Shown: positions 7,490 to 17,852 of the stretch, in pieces
Layout of the letters: every line of letters begins with the position of its first letter
Numbering within the stretch: position 1 is the stretch's first letter
Assembly: GCF_021496665.1 (NCBI RefSeq)
Contig: NZ_CP071246.1
Span: forward strand, 1,116,001 to 1,180,000
Source of the DNA: Corynebacterium sp. CNCTC7651
GTDB lineage: Bacteria; Actinomycetota; Actinomycetes; Mycobacteriales; Mycobacteriaceae
Direction: 5' to 3'
DNA length: 64,000 nucleotides
Notes under the pieces: generated by a model
Told to the model about the DNA's origin: nothing
The model's input: the letters and a program-made list of their open reading frames with translations, nothing else
Database searches by the model: none
Translations under genes and position numbers: made by a program

Positions 7490-9118
7490 CTACTCGGCAG
7501 CGAGCACCTCAGCAGCCACAACCCGCTTGCCCTGGCGGCCGGTGATGCGGGCCCACTCGTCGGGATTCGCCGTGTTCGGCATGTCCTCGCTCTCGTCCTG
7601 CTCCTCGCGTACAGCTTGGCGCAGGTGGTCCGCCGTGATGCCGGTAGGGCTCGCATCGCTGCCGGCAGCACCCTCCGCAACCGCAACCTCCCCAGCCACG
7701 CCCCCACCAGCCACGCCCCCACCAGCCACGCCCCCACCAGCCACGCCCCCACCAGCAATGTGGTCCTTGATCGCCAGCTTCTTGGCGCGGTCCACCACGT
7801 TGGCGATCATCGCGCCAGAGACGAAGTCGGAATAGTGGAGGGTCTCCTCGGTACCGTCGATAAGCGAAAGCTTCACAAAGGGGCGCGGGGCGAAGAGCGC
7901 GTCGACGGCGGCCTCAATCAGCTCCGGTGCCGGCGCCGCGAGCGGGATGTCCGGGGTGATGTAGCGGGTGAAGATGTCCGCCGCTTCCTCGCGGTTCGGG
8001 CGCGAGACGCGAATCTTCACGTCGAGGCGCCCGGGGCGGAGGATGGCGGGGTCGATCAGCTCCTCGCGGTTGGTCGCACCGATGACGATCACGTTGGCGA
8101 GCCCCTCCACGCCGTCGATCTCGGTCAGCAGCTGCGGAACCACCGTCGTCTCCATGTCGGAGGACACGCCGGAGCCGCGGGTGCGGAAGATGGATTCCAT
8201 CTCGTCGAAGAAGATGATCACGGGGCGCCCCTCGGAGGCGAGCTCGCGTGCGCGCTCGAAGATGAGGCGGATGCGGCGCTCGGTCTCGCCCACGAACTTG
8301 TTCAGCAGCTCCGGACCCTTGACGTTGATGAAGTGGGCCTGACCCCCATCGCCGATGCGCTGCGAAAGCGAGTTCGCCACCGCCTTCGCGATCAGGGTCT
8401 TGCCGCAGCCGGGCGGGCCGTACAGCAGCAGGCCCTTCGGCGGCGCGAGCTTGTAGGAGCGGTAGAGCTCCGGGTAGGCGAACGGCAGCTCCACAGAATC
8501 CCGGATCGTCTCAATCTGAGAGGAAAGGCCGCCGATGTCCGCGTAGGTCACGTCCGGCACCTCCTCCAGGGAAAGCTGGTTGACCTCGGTCTTTGCAATC
8601 CGCTCGAAGGCGTAGCCGGATTTCAGGTCCACCAGCACCGTGTCGCCCGCACGGGCAGCCTGCTGCAGCGGTTCAGCGAGGTGGACCAGGTGCTCCGTGC
8701 CCTGCTGGTCCGACACCACGGCGCGGTCCCCGCCGATCTTCTCCACCAGGGTGGTCAGTTGGCCGGAATCCTCGTACCCGCACGCCTCCACAACCACAGT
8801 GCCGTCGCCGAGCCGGACCAGAGTGCCGGGCTTGAGCGACTCCGGCGGCACCGTCGGCGCGACCTTCACCCGCATCTGGCGGCCCGAGGTGTGCACCTCC
8901 GCCTCCATCGGGTTCGACGCCGGGGCGAGGTAGATGCCGTACGTCGAGGCCGGCTCCCCCAGCGCCTCTACCTGCGCGTACAGGCTGTTGAGCTTATCCC
9001 GGCTCGACTTGAGCAGCTCCGCAAGCTTCTTGTTGCGCGCCCCCATCGCCTGGTTCTCGCGCTTGAGCTCGCGCAGCTCGGGGCCGAAAGCGTCGTCTTC
9101 GATTCTGTAGCCGGACAT
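7490..9118 (-). CDS. arc: AAA ATPase forming ring-shaped complexes (ARC/Mpa)
   Basis: A 542-residue unfoldase. An N-terminal coiled coil (residues about 8-50) recognises Pup, an OB-fold region follows, and the AAA domain has Walker A GPPGCGKT and Walker [13 protein letters not shown]. In Mycobacterium the homologue ends in GQYL, which docks on the 20S proteasome; here the protein ends [12 protein letters not shown], so that tail is missing. This fits corynebacteria, which tag with Pup but lack a proteasome. A (GGGVA)4 insert from a 15-bp DNA repeat lies between the AAA domain and the conserved C-terminal [13 protein letters not shown] segment. TAGGCT lies 6 nt before the ATG, so the transcript may be leaderless. 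Confidence 0.95.
   Translation of the reverse strand: MSGYRIEDDAFGPELRELKRENQAMGARNKKLAELLKSSRDKLNSLYAQVEALGEPASTYGIYLAPASNPMEAEVHTSGRQMRVKVAPTVPPESLKPGTLVRLGDGTVVVEACGYEDSGQLTTLVEKIGGDRAVVSDQQGTEHLVHLAEPLQQAARAGDTVLVDLKSGYAFERIAKTEVNQLSLEEVPDVTYADIGGLSSQIETIRDSVELPFAYPELYRSYKLAPPKGLLLYGPPGCGKTLIAKAVANSLSQRIGDGGQAHFINVKGPELLNKFVGETERRIRLIFERARELASEGRPVIIFFDEMESIFRTRGSGVSSDMETTVVPQLLTEIDGVEGLANVIVIGATNREELIDPAILRPGRLDVKIRVSRPNREEAADIFTRYITPDIPLAAPAPELIEAAVDALFAPRPFVKLSLIDGTEETLHYSDFVSGAMIANVVDRAKKLAIKDHIAGGGVAGGGVAGGGVAGGGVAGEVAVAEGAAGSDASPTGITADHLRQAVREEQDESEDMPNTANPDEWARITGRQGKRVVAAEVLAAE
7696..7755 (-). repeat. 15-bp in-frame tandem repeat (4 exact copies) inside arc
   Basis: The plus-strand unit ccacgcccccaccag is repeated exactly at 7696, 7711, 7726 and 7741. 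It encodes GGGVA repeats in the protein, so copy number can change without loss of frame. Confidence 0.95.
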
Positions 9119-9124
9119 AGCTCC

Positions 9125-9130
9125 AGCCTA
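9125..9130 (-). promoter_or_regulatory. -10 hexamer for leaderless arc transcript
   Basis: TAGGCT on the minus strand, 6 nt before the arc ATG. Confidence 0.5.
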
Positions 9131-9143
9131 GCTTGGGGGCATT

Positions 9144-9156
9144 TTGCTTTACGACG
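9144..9156 (+). repeat. Dispersed intergenic motif TTGCTTTACGACG, copy 1
   Basis: Exact copy between trmI and arc. Other copies are at 32500-32512, 39483-39495 (one mismatch) and 55070-55082, all outside or at the edges of genes. Confidence 0.6.
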
Positions 9157-9195
9157 CTTCCCTGCCCGCGCCTTACTCCGCACCTACCTCTGCGC

Positions 9196-10029
<834 letters not shown>

Positions 10030-11247
10030 CTATGCCCCCAAGTAGTAGGCGGTCAGGGCATCTTCGAACCAGCGTTGGTCTTGGAGGCCGCACAGCTCGC
10101 GGGCGGAGTGCATGGACAAAAGCGGGATGCCCACGTCCACCGTCGGGATGCCAAGCCGGGTCGAGGAGATCGGCCCGATGGTGGAGCCGCACGGCACCGC
10201 GTTGTGGCCAACGAAGAACTGCACCGGCGCCCCGGCCGCGCGGGAGGCGCGCTGCCAGATGGCCTGGGTGTCCGCGTCGGTGGCGTAACGCTGGTTTGCG
10301 TTGACCTTGAGCACCGGGCCGCGGTTCATCAGCGGGCGGTGGGTCGGGTCGTGCTTGTGCGGGTAGTTCGGGTGGACGGCGTGAGCAGCATCCGCGGAGA
10401 CCTGGGATGACTGCGCGTAGATGTCCACCGGGTTCCCCACCTGCGCCGCTAGTTTGGCCAGCAGCCGCTCCAAGAGCGGGCCGCCGGCGCCGGTGGTGGT
10501 GGCGGAGCCGACCTCCTCGTGGTTGTAGGTGGCCAGCACCAAGATGTCGCCGTCCGTCGGCGCCTCCTCCACCGCACGCAACAGGGCAACCAAGGAGGCG
10601 TGCACGCTGGAGAGATTATCCAGCCGGCCGGCGGCCAAGGTGTCGCCCAGCACCGCCGGGGCCTGGGCGTCGGCGCAGATCAGCTCGTGGGAGACGATGC
10701 GCCCCTGATCCACCCCGGCAGCCTCGGCGATGATCTCCATCATCGGGCGATCCGCGCCCAGGATCGGCTGCATGTGGGTCTGGCGGTCCATCTCCGGCGG
10801 GTCTGAGCGGTAGAGGTGGATAGCCAGGTTGGGAACCCGGGCGATGGGTCCGGTGTTGACGAGGTGGGAGGAGCCGTCGTCAAGCGAGATGCGCCCCGCG
10901 AACGTGAGCTCGCGGTCGAACCACGTGCTCAGGATGGCGCCGCCGTAGACCTCGACGGCGAGTTGGCGGAAACCTTCGCGCTCGAAGTCAGGCTGCGGCT
11001 TGAGCGCGAGGCCCGGCGAGTCCGTGTGGGAGCCCACGATGCGGAAGCGCGGGCGCGGGTTCTCCGGCACCCACCAGGCGAGCACCGCGCCGCCGACCAC
11101 CATCACGTGGCCGCCCGGGGTGGTTTCCCAATCCTCGGCGAAGCCGGCGGCGACCAGCGTGTCGCGCACGTTCGCGGCCGCGTGGAAGGAGCTCGGGCTG
11201 GCGGCGATGAAGTCCGCCAGTGTGTTCACTTCAGTGGACATAGTCAT
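10030..11247 (-). CDS. pepC: M18 family aminopeptidase
   Basis: About 405 residues of the M18 (aspartyl aminopeptidase-like) zinc peptidase family. Metal-binding and catalytic blocks are visible: VGSHTDSPGLALKPQ near residue 80, NHEEVGS near 265, CGSTIGPI near 360 and LLSMHSAREL near 380. It releases N-terminal residues from peptides in the cytosol. The ATG at 11247 is chosen over GTG 11256 and ATG 11241 because TAGGGT lies exactly 7 nt upstream, as in other leaderless genes here. It is upstream of trmI with no gap. The symbol follows corynebacterial usage. Confidence 0.9.
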   Translation of the reverse strand: MTMSTEVNTLADFIAASPSSFHAAANVRDTLVAAGFAEDWETTPGGHVMVVGGAVLAWWVPENPRPRFRIVGSHTDSPGLALKPQPDFEREGFRQLAVEVYGGAILSTWFDRELTFAGRISLDDGSSHLVNTGPIARVPNLAIHLYRSDPPEMDRQTHMQPILGADRPMMEIIAEAAGVDQGRIVSHELICADAQAPAVLGDTLAAGRLDNLSSVHASLVALLRAVEEAPTDGDILVLATYNHEEVGSATTTGAGGPLLERLLAKLAAQVGNPVDIYAQSSQVSADAAHAVHPNYPHKHDPTHRPLMNRGPVLKVNANQRYATDADTQAIWQRASRAAGAPVQFFVGHNAVPCGSTIGPISSTRLGIPTVDVGIPLLSMHSARELCGLQDQRWFEDALTAYYLGA

Positions 11248-11254
11248 ACAGTCC

Positions 11255-11260
11255 ACCCTA
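11255..11260 (-). promoter_or_regulatory. -10 hexamer for leaderless aminopeptidase transcript
   Basis: TAGGGT on the minus strand, 7 nt before the ATG at 11247. Confidence 0.5.
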
Positions 11261-11269
11261 GCGCTGGGT

Positions 11270-11275
11270 TAGGCT
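11270..11275 (+). promoter_or_regulatory. -10 hexamer for the RecB-like gene
   Basis: TAGGCT, 9 nt before the ATG at 11285. The two divergent -10 boxes lie only 9 bp apart, so the two genes share a very compact promoter region. Confidence 0.45.
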
Positions 11276-11284
11276 GAACCCACC

Positions 11285-12127
11285 ATGACCGAAGCCGCCG
11301 CCAAGCCCCTCGCCATCTCGCCGTCCCGCGCCGCCGATTACCGCCAGTGCCCGCTGCAGTACCGGTTGCGCGCGATTGACAGGTTGCCGGAGCCGAAATC
11401 GATTCACCAGGTCCGCGGCACGCTGGTTCACGCGGTGCTGGAGACCATGTTCGACTGGCCTCGCGAGCAGCGCACCTTCCCCGCCGCCGTCAAGCAACTG
11501 CGCCCCGCGTGGGAAAAGATGCGCGAGCAGGAGCCGGACTGCGCAGCGCCGGTTACGGATGAGCTTCAGCTGCTTATCGACGCTCGCTCGCTCCTCCGCG
11601 GATACTTCCACATGGAGAACCCGGTTGGGTTCGACCCGGAGGCGCAGGAGATGTACGTCAACGCGGTGCTGCCGAACGGTGTGCCGGTGCGCGGATTCAT
11701 CGACCGCGTGGACATTGCCCCCACCGGCGAGGTGCGGGTGGTGGACTATAAAACCGGCAAGATGCCCAAGCCGCAGTATTCCGGCACCGCGGTGGCGCAG
11801 ATGCGGTTCTACGGGCTGGTGTACTGGCGGTTGTTCGGGGTGATCCCCACCCAGCTCAAGCTGATGTACCTGGGCGTGATGGATTCAATGATCATGACCC
11901 CCTCGCGCGAGGAGCTCGAATATTTCGAGCGTGATCTGGGAGACCTGTGGGCAAAGATCGTCGCCGACGGCGAGGCCGGGTCTTTCCGCCCCCGCACCTC
12001 GCGGCTGTGCGACTGGTGCCCGTTCCAGGCGCTCTGCCCCGCCTTCGGCGGCACCCCGCCCGCCTACCCGGGCTGGCCGGGCTCGGCGGCAGATGCCGTA
12101 GAAGATGTGGTGGAGGGGCTGCGCTAG
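11285..12127 (+). CDS. RecB family exonuclease with predicted 4Fe-4S cluster (Cas4/AddB-like PD-(D/E)XK)
   Basis: A 280-residue stand-alone nuclease domain. The PD-(D/E)XK core reads GFIDRVDIAPTGEVRVVDYKTGK (split after TGE), with the acidic residues and DYK in the right order. One Cys in YRQCPLQYR at the N-terminus and three in CDWCPFQALCP at the C-terminus form the 4+ Cys pattern of Fe-S nucleases. The role is probably in DNA repair. It is conserved at this place next to the M18 peptidase in corynebacteria. The 3' end overlaps fhs by 4 bp in convergent orientation. Confidence 0.88.
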   Translation: MTEAAAKPLAISPSRAADYRQCPLQYRLRAIDRLPEPKSIHQVRGTLVHAVLETMFDWPREQRTFPAAVKQLRPAWEKMREQEPDCAAPVTDELQLLIDARSLLRGYFHMENPVGFDPEAQEMYVNAVLPNGVPVRGFIDRVDIAPTGEVRVVDYKTGKMPKPQYSGTAVAQMRFYGLVYWRLFGVIPTQLKLMYLGVMDSMIMTPSREELEYFERDLGDLWAKIVADGEAGSFRPRTSRLCDWCPFQALCPAFGGTPPAYPGWPGSAADAVEDVVEGLR

Positions 12128-13809
12128 AACAGCCCAGAGATCACGCCGTCCGAATCGATGTCAATCTTGTTCGCGGACGGGACCTTGGGCAGGCCCGGCA
12201 TGGTCATTACGTCGCCAGTCAGCGCCACGATGAAGCCCGCACCGGTGCGCGGAAGCAGGTTGCGCACGTGGAGGGTGTGGCCGGTCGGGGCGCCGAGCGC
12301 GGCCGGGTCGTCCGAGAAAGAGTACTGCGTCTTGGACACGCACACCGGGAGGGTGTCAAAGCCGTTCTCTTTCAAAGTCTGCAGGTCCTTGAGCGCTTGG
12401 GCGGAGTACTGCACATCGTCGGCGCGGTAGATCTCGCGCGCGATGGTGGCGATGGCGTTCTCCACACCGTCCGCCGGATCATAGAGCTGAGTCGAAGTGC
12501 CCTCGGTGAGGTTCTCCAGCAGGGTGCGGGCAAGGTCCTCGGCGCCCTCGCCGCCGCGGGCCCAGACATCGGCCTCCTGCAGGGCGACGCCGAAGCCCTC
12601 CGCCCATTGCTTCACCCACTCGCGCTCCGCGTCGGTGTCCGTGGCGAAGTGGTTCAGCGCCACGACCGGGGTGACGCCGAACTTGCGCACGTTGTCCACG
12701 TGGCGCTCCAAGTTCACGATGCCAGCCTCAAGCGCCTCAAGGTTTTCCTCCTTGAGCTGGTCCTTGGCAACACCGCCGTTGTGCTTGATGGAGCGGATGG
12801 TGACCACGATGACGGCGCCTGCAACATCCAACTCGCCGTAGCGCGCCTTGATGTCGAAGAATTTCTCCGCGCCCAGGTCGGAGCCGAAGCCCGCCTCCGT
12901 GAGCACAATGTCTGCGTACGCCAGCGCGGTGCGGGTGGCGATGAGGGTGTTGCAACCGTGCGCAATGTTGGCGAAGGGGCCGCCGTGAATGAAGGCCGGG
13001 GTGCCGCCCAGCGTCTGCACCAGGTTGGGGTTGATCGCGTCCTTGAGCAGGGCGGCCATCGCACCCTCGGCGTTGAGCTGGCTAGCGGTCACCGGCTGCT
13101 TGTCGTACGTCAGGCCAATCGTGATGTTGCCCAGGCGGCGCTTCAGGTCTTCCAGGTCGGTGGCTAGGCCGAGGATCGCCATGATCTCGGACGCGGCGGT
13201 GATGGTGAATCCCGTCTCCGCCGGCACGCCGTTGCCCGGACCACCAAGGCCGGTGACCACGTTGCGCAGGCTGCGGTCGTTCACATCGAGGCAGCGCTGC
13301 CAGGTCACGCGGCGCGGGTCGATGCCAAGGTCGTTGCCCTGCTGGATGTGGTTGTCAATGAGTGCGGCGAGCGTGTTGTTGGCGCTGGTGATCGCGTGAA
13401 AGTCGCCGGTGAAGTGGAGGTTGATGTTCTCCATCGGCACCACCTGGGAGTAGCCGCCGCCGGCAGCGCCGCCCTTGATACCCATCACCGGGCCCAAGGA
13501 AGGTTCGCGCAGCGCTACCATTGCGTTGTGGCCAAGGCGGGTGAGCGCATCGGTGAGCCCGATTAGCATCGTGGACTTGCCCTCACCCGCCGGTGTCGGG
13601 GACACACCGGTCACCAGCACAAGTTTGCCCGGCTCACGCTCCGGCACCTGCGTGATGTCTACCTTGGCCATGTGCTTGCCGTAGGGCACGAGGGCGGCGT
13701 CCGCCACCCCCGCGCGCTGGGCAATCTCACCGATCGGGCGCAACTCGTGCGCCTGGGCGATCTCGACGTCTGACTTTGGCTGCTGAGTATCCGGGGTGGT
13801 CTGCGTCAT
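12124..13809 (-). CDS. fhs: Formate-tetrahydrofolate ligase
   Basis: A 561-residue enzyme that makes 10-formyl-THF from formate, THF and ATP. The P-loop TPAGEGKST is at about residue 73 and the length agrees with the family (about 555-560). Conserved blocks SLGPVMGIKGGAAGGGYSQV (split) and HAITSANNTLAALIDNH are present. It follows the dicarboxylate transporter gene by 6 bp, so the two are probably one transcript. To my knowledge C. glutamicum lacks this gene, so it is an accessory function compared with that reference. It supplies one-carbon units for purine and formyl-Met synthesis when formate is available. Confidence 0.95.
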   Translation of the reverse strand: MTQTTPDTQQPKSDVEIAQAHELRPIGEIAQRAGVADAALVPYGKHMAKVDITQVPEREPGKLVLVTGVSPTPAGEGKSTMLIGLTDALTRLGHNAMVALREPSLGPVMGIKGGAAGGGYSQVVPMENINLHFTGDFHAITSANNTLAALIDNHIQQGNDLGIDPRRVTWQRCLDVNDRSLRNVVTGLGGPGNGVPAETGFTITAASEIMAILGLATDLEDLKRRLGNITIGLTYDKQPVTASQLNAEGAMAALLKDAINPNLVQTLGGTPAFIHGGPFANIAHGCNTLIATRTALAYADIVLTEAGFGSDLGAEKFFDIKARYGELDVAGAVIVVTIRSIKHNGGVAKDQLKEENLEALEAGIVNLERHVDNVRKFGVTPVVALNHFATDTDAEREWVKQWAEGFGVALQEADVWARGGEGAEDLARTLLENLTEGTSTQLYDPADGVENAIATIAREIYRADDVQYSAQALKDLQTLKENGFDTLPVCVSKTQYSFSDDPAALGAPTGHTLHVRNLLPRTGAGFIVALTGDVMTMPGLPKVPSANKIDIDSDGVISGLF

Positions 13810-13815
13810 ACCGCC

Positions 13816-15165
13816 CTAGAGTACAACAGCTCCGATCGCGTATCCGAGGGCAACGGCGACGGTGATGCAGAGCACGCCGGGCACTAGGAACGGGTGGTCG
13901 AACACGTACTTGCCGATGCGGGTGGAGCCGGTATCGTCCATCTCCACGGCCGCGAGCAGCGTCGGGTAGGTCGGCAGCACAAAGAGCGCGGACACCGCTG
14001 GGAACGCCGCCACTGCAGTGAGCGGGCTGACGCCGATGGCAAGCGCCGCCGGCATGAGCGCCTTCGCGGTCGCTGCCTGGGAGTACAGCAGGCAAGCGGC
14101 GAAGAAGAGCACCACCGCGAGCAGCCACGGCTGCGCCTGCAGCACGTCGCCGGCGATGTTCTGAATGTCCTCGATGTAGTAATTGATGAACGTGGTGCCC
14201 AGCCACGCCACACCCAGCACGCACACGCAGGCAGACATGCCGGACTTGAACACCTGGGTGTTCAGCACCTCCGCGGCCTGGGACTTGCTGGTCAGCAGGA
14301 TCACCGCGGCCGCGGCAAGCATGATGGCCATGATGGCCTCGTTGCGCGGGATGGTCGGATCCTGGATCAGGCCGATCTGGTCCGAAATCAGGGTTGCGTA
14401 CACCATCACCACCAAGATGGCGACGAGGAAGATCACCACAGATGTCTTCGCGCCGGGTTTCGTCGCCACATTGGTGTGGCCCGTCGGGGCGGCGACCAAG
14501 CCGTCGCGGAGGCGCTGCTGGTACACGGGGTCTTCCTCAAGGTCCCTGCCCATGCGGTTGGCAATCCAGGCAGTCGGGAAGATAGCGAGGAAGGTGGCTG
14601 GAATCATCACCGCCAGCAGCTGGAGGTAGCCTACGCCGAGCGGCTCGAGGATGGAGGCCATGAACACCACGGCTGCGGAGATCGGTGACGCCACAATGGC
14701 CATCTGCGAGGCAATAACCGCCACCGAAAGCGGGCGCGAGGGCCGAACCTTGCCTTCCTTCGCTACCTCCACAATCACGGGGAGGGTGGAGAATGCGGTG
14801 TGGCCGGTGCCGGCGAACACCGTCATCAACCAGGTAACAATCGGCGCGTAGAGCGTGATGCGCTTCGGGTTCCTGCGGAGGAACTGTTCCGCCAACCGGA
14901 CCAAATAGTCCATGCCGCCGGCGAGCTGCATCGCCGAGATGGCGGCGATGACGCACATGATGATGCCGATGACGTCGAACGGGATGGCGTCCGCAGTCAC
15001 CGGCATGCCGGTCAAACCAAGAAGAAGGACTCCGAGGCCGCCGGCGAAGCCGATGGCGACGGAGCCCATGCGCGCACCTAAAACGATGGCGCCGAAGAGA
15101 ATAACGAGCTGCAGCAGGAGTAGCACGGCACGAATCCTTCGGGATAGAGAGGGAAATACTGTCAC
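13816..15165 (-). CDS. Anaerobic C4-dicarboxylate transporter, Dcu family
   Basis: A 449-residue polytopic membrane protein with about ten to twelve hydrophobic segments. The family-typical MPVTADAIPFDVIGIIM region and GTGHTAFSTLPVIVEVAK near residue 120 support DcuA/DcuB. These transporters exchange fumarate, malate and aspartate with succinate. Downstream of aspA and upstream of fhs, the context suggests uptake of aspartate or fumarate linked to aspartase. The start used is GTG (MTVFPSLSRR). The DcuA versus DcuB choice cannot be made. Confidence 0.9.
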   Translation of the reverse strand: MTVFPSLSRRIRAVLLLLQLVILFGAIVLGARMGSVAIGFAGGLGVLLLGLTGMPVTADAIPFDVIGIIMCVIAAISAMQLAGGMDYLVRLAEQFLRRNPKRITLYAPIVTWLMTVFAGTGHTAFSTLPVIVEVAKEGKVRPSRPLSVAVIASQMAIVASPISAAVVFMASILEPLGVGYLQLLAVMIPATFLAIFPTAWIANRMGRDLEEDPVYQQRLRDGLVAAPTGHTNVATKPGAKTSVVIFLVAILVVMVYATLISDQIGLIQDPTIPRNEAIMAIMLAAAAVILLTSKSQAAEVLNTQVFKSGMSACVCVLGVAWLGTTFINYYIEDIQNIAGDVLQAQPWLLAVVLFFAACLLYSQAATAKALMPAALAIGVSPLTAVAAFPAVSALFVLPTYPTLLAAVEMDDTGSTRIGKYVFDHPFLVPGVLCITVAVALGYAIGAVVL

Positions 15166-15243
15166 CCCTATTATCCCGCGCTAGATATCACCTTACCTAG
15201 CCAGGCGCGTGTGATTCCGGCTACGCCTCCTCCTGCCCGCTTA

Positions 15244-16677
15244 CTACTCCTCGTCGAGGTAGATCTTGCCGCGGTACTCTGGGTGCATGAGGTTCTCCTT
15301 GCTCAGGACCTTCTTCAGCTCGTCTTCGGTCATGAGCTCCTTCTCCAGCACGAGGTCGTACACGCTGCGGCCGGTGGCAGCCGCCTCGCGGCCGATCACG
15401 TCGCCCGCGTGGTGGCCGATGACCGGGTTGAGGTAGGTAACAATGCCGATGGAGCGGGTCACGTAGGCCTCGCACACCTCCTTGTTCGCGGTGATGCCGG
15501 TGACGCACTTCTCGCGCAGGGTGCGGGCAGCGTTGGTCAGCAGCGAGATCGACTCAAACAGGGCCTGCGCAATCACGGGCTCCATCACGTTGAGCTGGAG
15601 CTGGCCGGCCTCCGCCGCCATGGAGACGGTGACATCGTTGCCGAATACCTTGAAGCAGACCTGGTTCACAACCTCCGGGATCACCGGGTTGACCTTGGCC
15701 GGCATGATGGAGGAGCCTGCCTGGCGCTCCGGAAGGTTGATTTCGTTCAGGCCTGCGCGCGGGCCGGAAGACAGCAGTCGCAGGTCGTTGCAGATCTTGG
15801 AGAGCTTCATGGCGGCGCGCTTCATGGCGGAGTGCATCATCACGTACGCGCCGGTGTCGGAGGTTGCCTCGATGAGGTCCGGGGACGCCTGAATGTCCAG
15901 GCCGGTCACCTCGCGCAGGGCGGCGACCACCTGGTCCTTGTAGCCGCTCGGGGTGTTGATGCCGGTGCCGATGGCGGTCGCGCCCAAGTTCACCTCGAGC
16001 AGGGACTCCGCCGCCGAGCAGATGGTGCGCTGCTCCTCGTTCAGGTTCGCGCCGAAGGCGGTGAATTCCTGGCCCAAGGTCATCGGCACCGCGTCCTGCA
16101 GCTGGGTGCGGCCCATCTTGATGATGTCGGAGAATTCGTCGCCCTTCGCGCGGAACGCCTTCTGGAGCTCGTCGAACTCTTCCAGCAGCCCCTGGACCGC
16201 GTAGTACACGCCGAGGCGGAAGCCGGTGGGGTACGCGTCGTTGGTGGACTGGGACATGTTCACGTCATCGTTCGGGTTGATGACGTCGTAGGCGCCCTTC
16301 TCCTCACCAATCAGCTCGAGCGCAACGTTAGCCACAACTTCGTTGGTGTTCATGTTCACCGAAGTACCGGCGCCGCCCTGGAACACGTCGGACGGCCACT
16401 GGTCCATGCAGTAGCCCTCATCCAAAATCTTGTCGCACGCTGCGACGATCGCCTCTGCCTTCGCCTTCGGCAGGGTGTGCAGGCGGCGGTTCGCCATCGC
16501 GGTGGCCTTCTTCACCTGCACCATGCCGCGGATGAAGTCCGGAAATTCATTGATGGTGGTGCCGGAGATCTGGAAGTTGTCCACGGCGCGGAGGGTGTGC
16601 ACACCGTAGTACTTGTCGGCCGGCACCTCGAGGGTGCCAAGCAGGTCTTCTTCAATGCGACTATTCGAAGTGGTCAT
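15244..16677 (-). CDS. aspA: Aspartate ammonia-lyase
   Basis: A 477-residue member of the fumarase/aspartase superfamily. The signature [11 protein letters not shown] is at about residue 318, and [17 protein letters not shown] and [16 protein letters not shown] are typical of aspartase. It reversibly splits aspartate into fumarate and ammonia. TACACT lies 7 nt before the ATG, suggesting a leaderless transcript. Downstream by 78 bp is the Dcu transporter gene, and upstream is hisG, as in C. glutamicum. Aspartase is preferred to fumarase by length and motif spelling. Confidence 0.95.
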   Translation of the reverse strand: MTTSNSRIEEDLLGTLEVPADKYYGVHTLRAVDNFQISGTTINEFPDFIRGMVQVKKATAMANRRLHTLPKAKAEAIVAACDKILDEGYCMDQWPSDVFQGGAGTSVNMNTNEVVANVALELIGEEKGAYDVINPNDDVNMSQSTNDAYPTGFRLGVYYAVQGLLEEFDELQKAFRAKGDEFSDIIKMGRTQLQDAVPMTLGQEFTAFGANLNEEQRTICSAAESLLEVNLGATAIGTGINTPSGYKDQVVAALREVTGLDIQASPDLIEATSDTGAYVMMHSAMKRAAMKLSKICNDLRLLSSGPRAGLNEINLPERQAGSSIMPAKVNPVIPEVVNQVCFKVFGNDVTVSMAAEAGQLQLNVMEPVIAQALFESISLLTNAARTLREKCVTGITANKEVCEAYVTRSIGIVTYLNPVIGHHAGDVIGREAAATGRSVYDLVLEKELMTEDELKKVLSKENLMHPEYRGKIYLDEE

Positions 16678-16684
16678 ACCCGCC

Positions 16685-16690
16685 AGTGTA
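16685..16690 (-). promoter_or_regulatory. -10 hexamer for leaderless aspA transcript
   Basis: TACACT on the minus strand, 7 nt before the aspA ATG. Confidence 0.5.
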
Positions 16691-16704
16691 CGTTCCCGCG
16701 GAGG

Positions 16705-17553
16705 CTAGAGCCGGGCGATGCGAAGTTCCGTCGCCAAGATGCCCGCAGCCCCGATAGCCGCAAGCTCGTCCATCACGCGGTTGGCGTCCTGCTTGAGCAC
16801 CATCGCGCGGACCGCCACCCAACCCTCCTGCTGGAGCGGGGACACCGTCGGCCCAGTGATGCCCGGGGTAAGCGCCACCGCGGCATCGAGCTTCTCGCGG
16901 GCCACGTTGTAGTCAATCATCAGGTAGTTGTGCGCGGTGAGAATGCCGGTGATGCGCTTGAGCACCCGCTCATGGTCCTCCCCCAGCTCGGCTCCCGCAC
17001 GCTTGACGACGACAGCGGCGCTCGCCATGATCGGCTCCCCAAACGGCGCAAGCCCCTGCTGGCGCAACGTTGCTCCGGTGGAGACCACATCTGCAATCAC
17101 GTCGGCCACGCCGAGCTTGATCGAAATCTCCACCGCGCCGTCCAGGCGGATGATCTCGGCCGGGTAAATCTCGCGCTCCGCCAGGTAATCCTCCACCAGG
17201 TGCGGATACGAGGTGGCAATGCGCTTGCCCTCCAGCGTCTCCACCGTCCACGTCTCGCCCTGCGGGGCGGCGAAGCGGAAGGTGGATGCGCCGAAGCCCA
17301 GATCCAGGACCTCGTCCACCTTCGCGCGGGAATCGGCGGCCAGGTCGCGGCCGGTGATGCCCAGGTCCAAGTGGCCCTTCGCCACGTAGATGGCGATATC
17401 CTTCGGGCGGAGGAAGAAGAACTCCACCCCGTTGGCCTCATCGACCACATTGAGCGCCTTCGTCATCCCGCGGCCCTTGTAGCCCGCCTCCTTGAGCACG
17501 GTGACGGCCTGTTCGGAGAGTGATCCCTTGTTGGGAACGGCGATCTTGATCAT
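16705..17553 (-). CDS. hisG: ATP phosphoribosyltransferase, long form
   Basis: A 282-residue enzyme for the first step of histidine synthesis (ATP + PRPP to phosphoribosyl-ATP). It begins MIKIAVPNKGSLSE, and the PRPP-binding segment DVIADVVSTGATLRQ is at about residue 155. The length shows the long form, with a C-terminal ACT-like domain (about 212-282) that binds histidine for feedback inhibition. hisE lies 24 bp upstream and the two probably form one transcript. Confidence 0.96.
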   Translation of the reverse strand: MIKIAVPNKGSLSEQAVTVLKEAGYKGRGMTKALNVVDEANGVEFFFLRPKDIAIYVAKGHLDLGITGRDLAADSRAKVDEVLDLGFGASTFRFAAPQGETWTVETLEGKRIATSYPHLVEDYLAEREIYPAEIIRLDGAVEISIKLGVADVIADVVSTGATLRQQGLAPFGEPIMASAAVVVKRAGAELGEDHERVLKRITGILTAHNYLMIDYNVAREKLDAAVALTPGITGPTVSPLQQEGWVAVRAMVLKQDANRVMDELAAIGAAGILATELRIARL

Positions 17554-17577
17554 CGTAAATGCCCCTTGTAAAGCTGC

Positions 17578-17847
17578 TTAGAGGTACTTGTAAATGTCGT
17601 CCGGCGTGAGCCCGCGCTTAAGCATCATGACCTGGGTCCAGTAGATGAGCTGGCTCATCTCCTCGGCCAGCTCAGCGTCGGACTGGTACTCGGCGGCGAT
17701 CCACACCTCGCCGGCTTCCTCGATGATCTTCTTGCCGATGAAATGCTCGCCCTTGTCCAGCGCCTCCACCGTGCCGGACCCGGCGGGGCGGTCGGCGACC
17801 TTCTGGGACAGTTCCGCGAACAGCGCATCGAAAGTTTTCACGGTCAT
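17578..17847 (-). CDS. hisE: Phosphoribosyl-ATP pyrophosphohydrolase
   Basis: An 89-residue all-helical MazG-like enzyme that hydrolyses phosphoribosyl-ATP to phosphoribosyl-AMP, the second histidine step. The conserved [17 protein letters not shown] segment carries the metal-binding glutamates. I chose the ATG at 17847 ([10 protein letters not shown]), which gives the standard length and lies 5 bp after the end of the HAD gene. It heads the hisE-hisG pair. Confidence 0.95.
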   Translation of the reverse strand: MTVKTFDALFAELSQKVADRPAGSGTVEALDKGEHFIGKKIIEEAGEVWIAAEYQSDAELAEEMSQLIYWTQVMMLKRGLTPDDIYKYL

Positions 17848-17852
17848 CGAGC

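Noticed and set aside
11264..11282. DtxR-like box CTGGGTTAGGCTGAACCCA between the M18 and RecB-like genes
   Set aside because: It agrees with the 19-bp DtxR consensus at about 13 positions, but the match centres on a TAGGCT that is better explained as a -10 box, and neither gene is iron-related.
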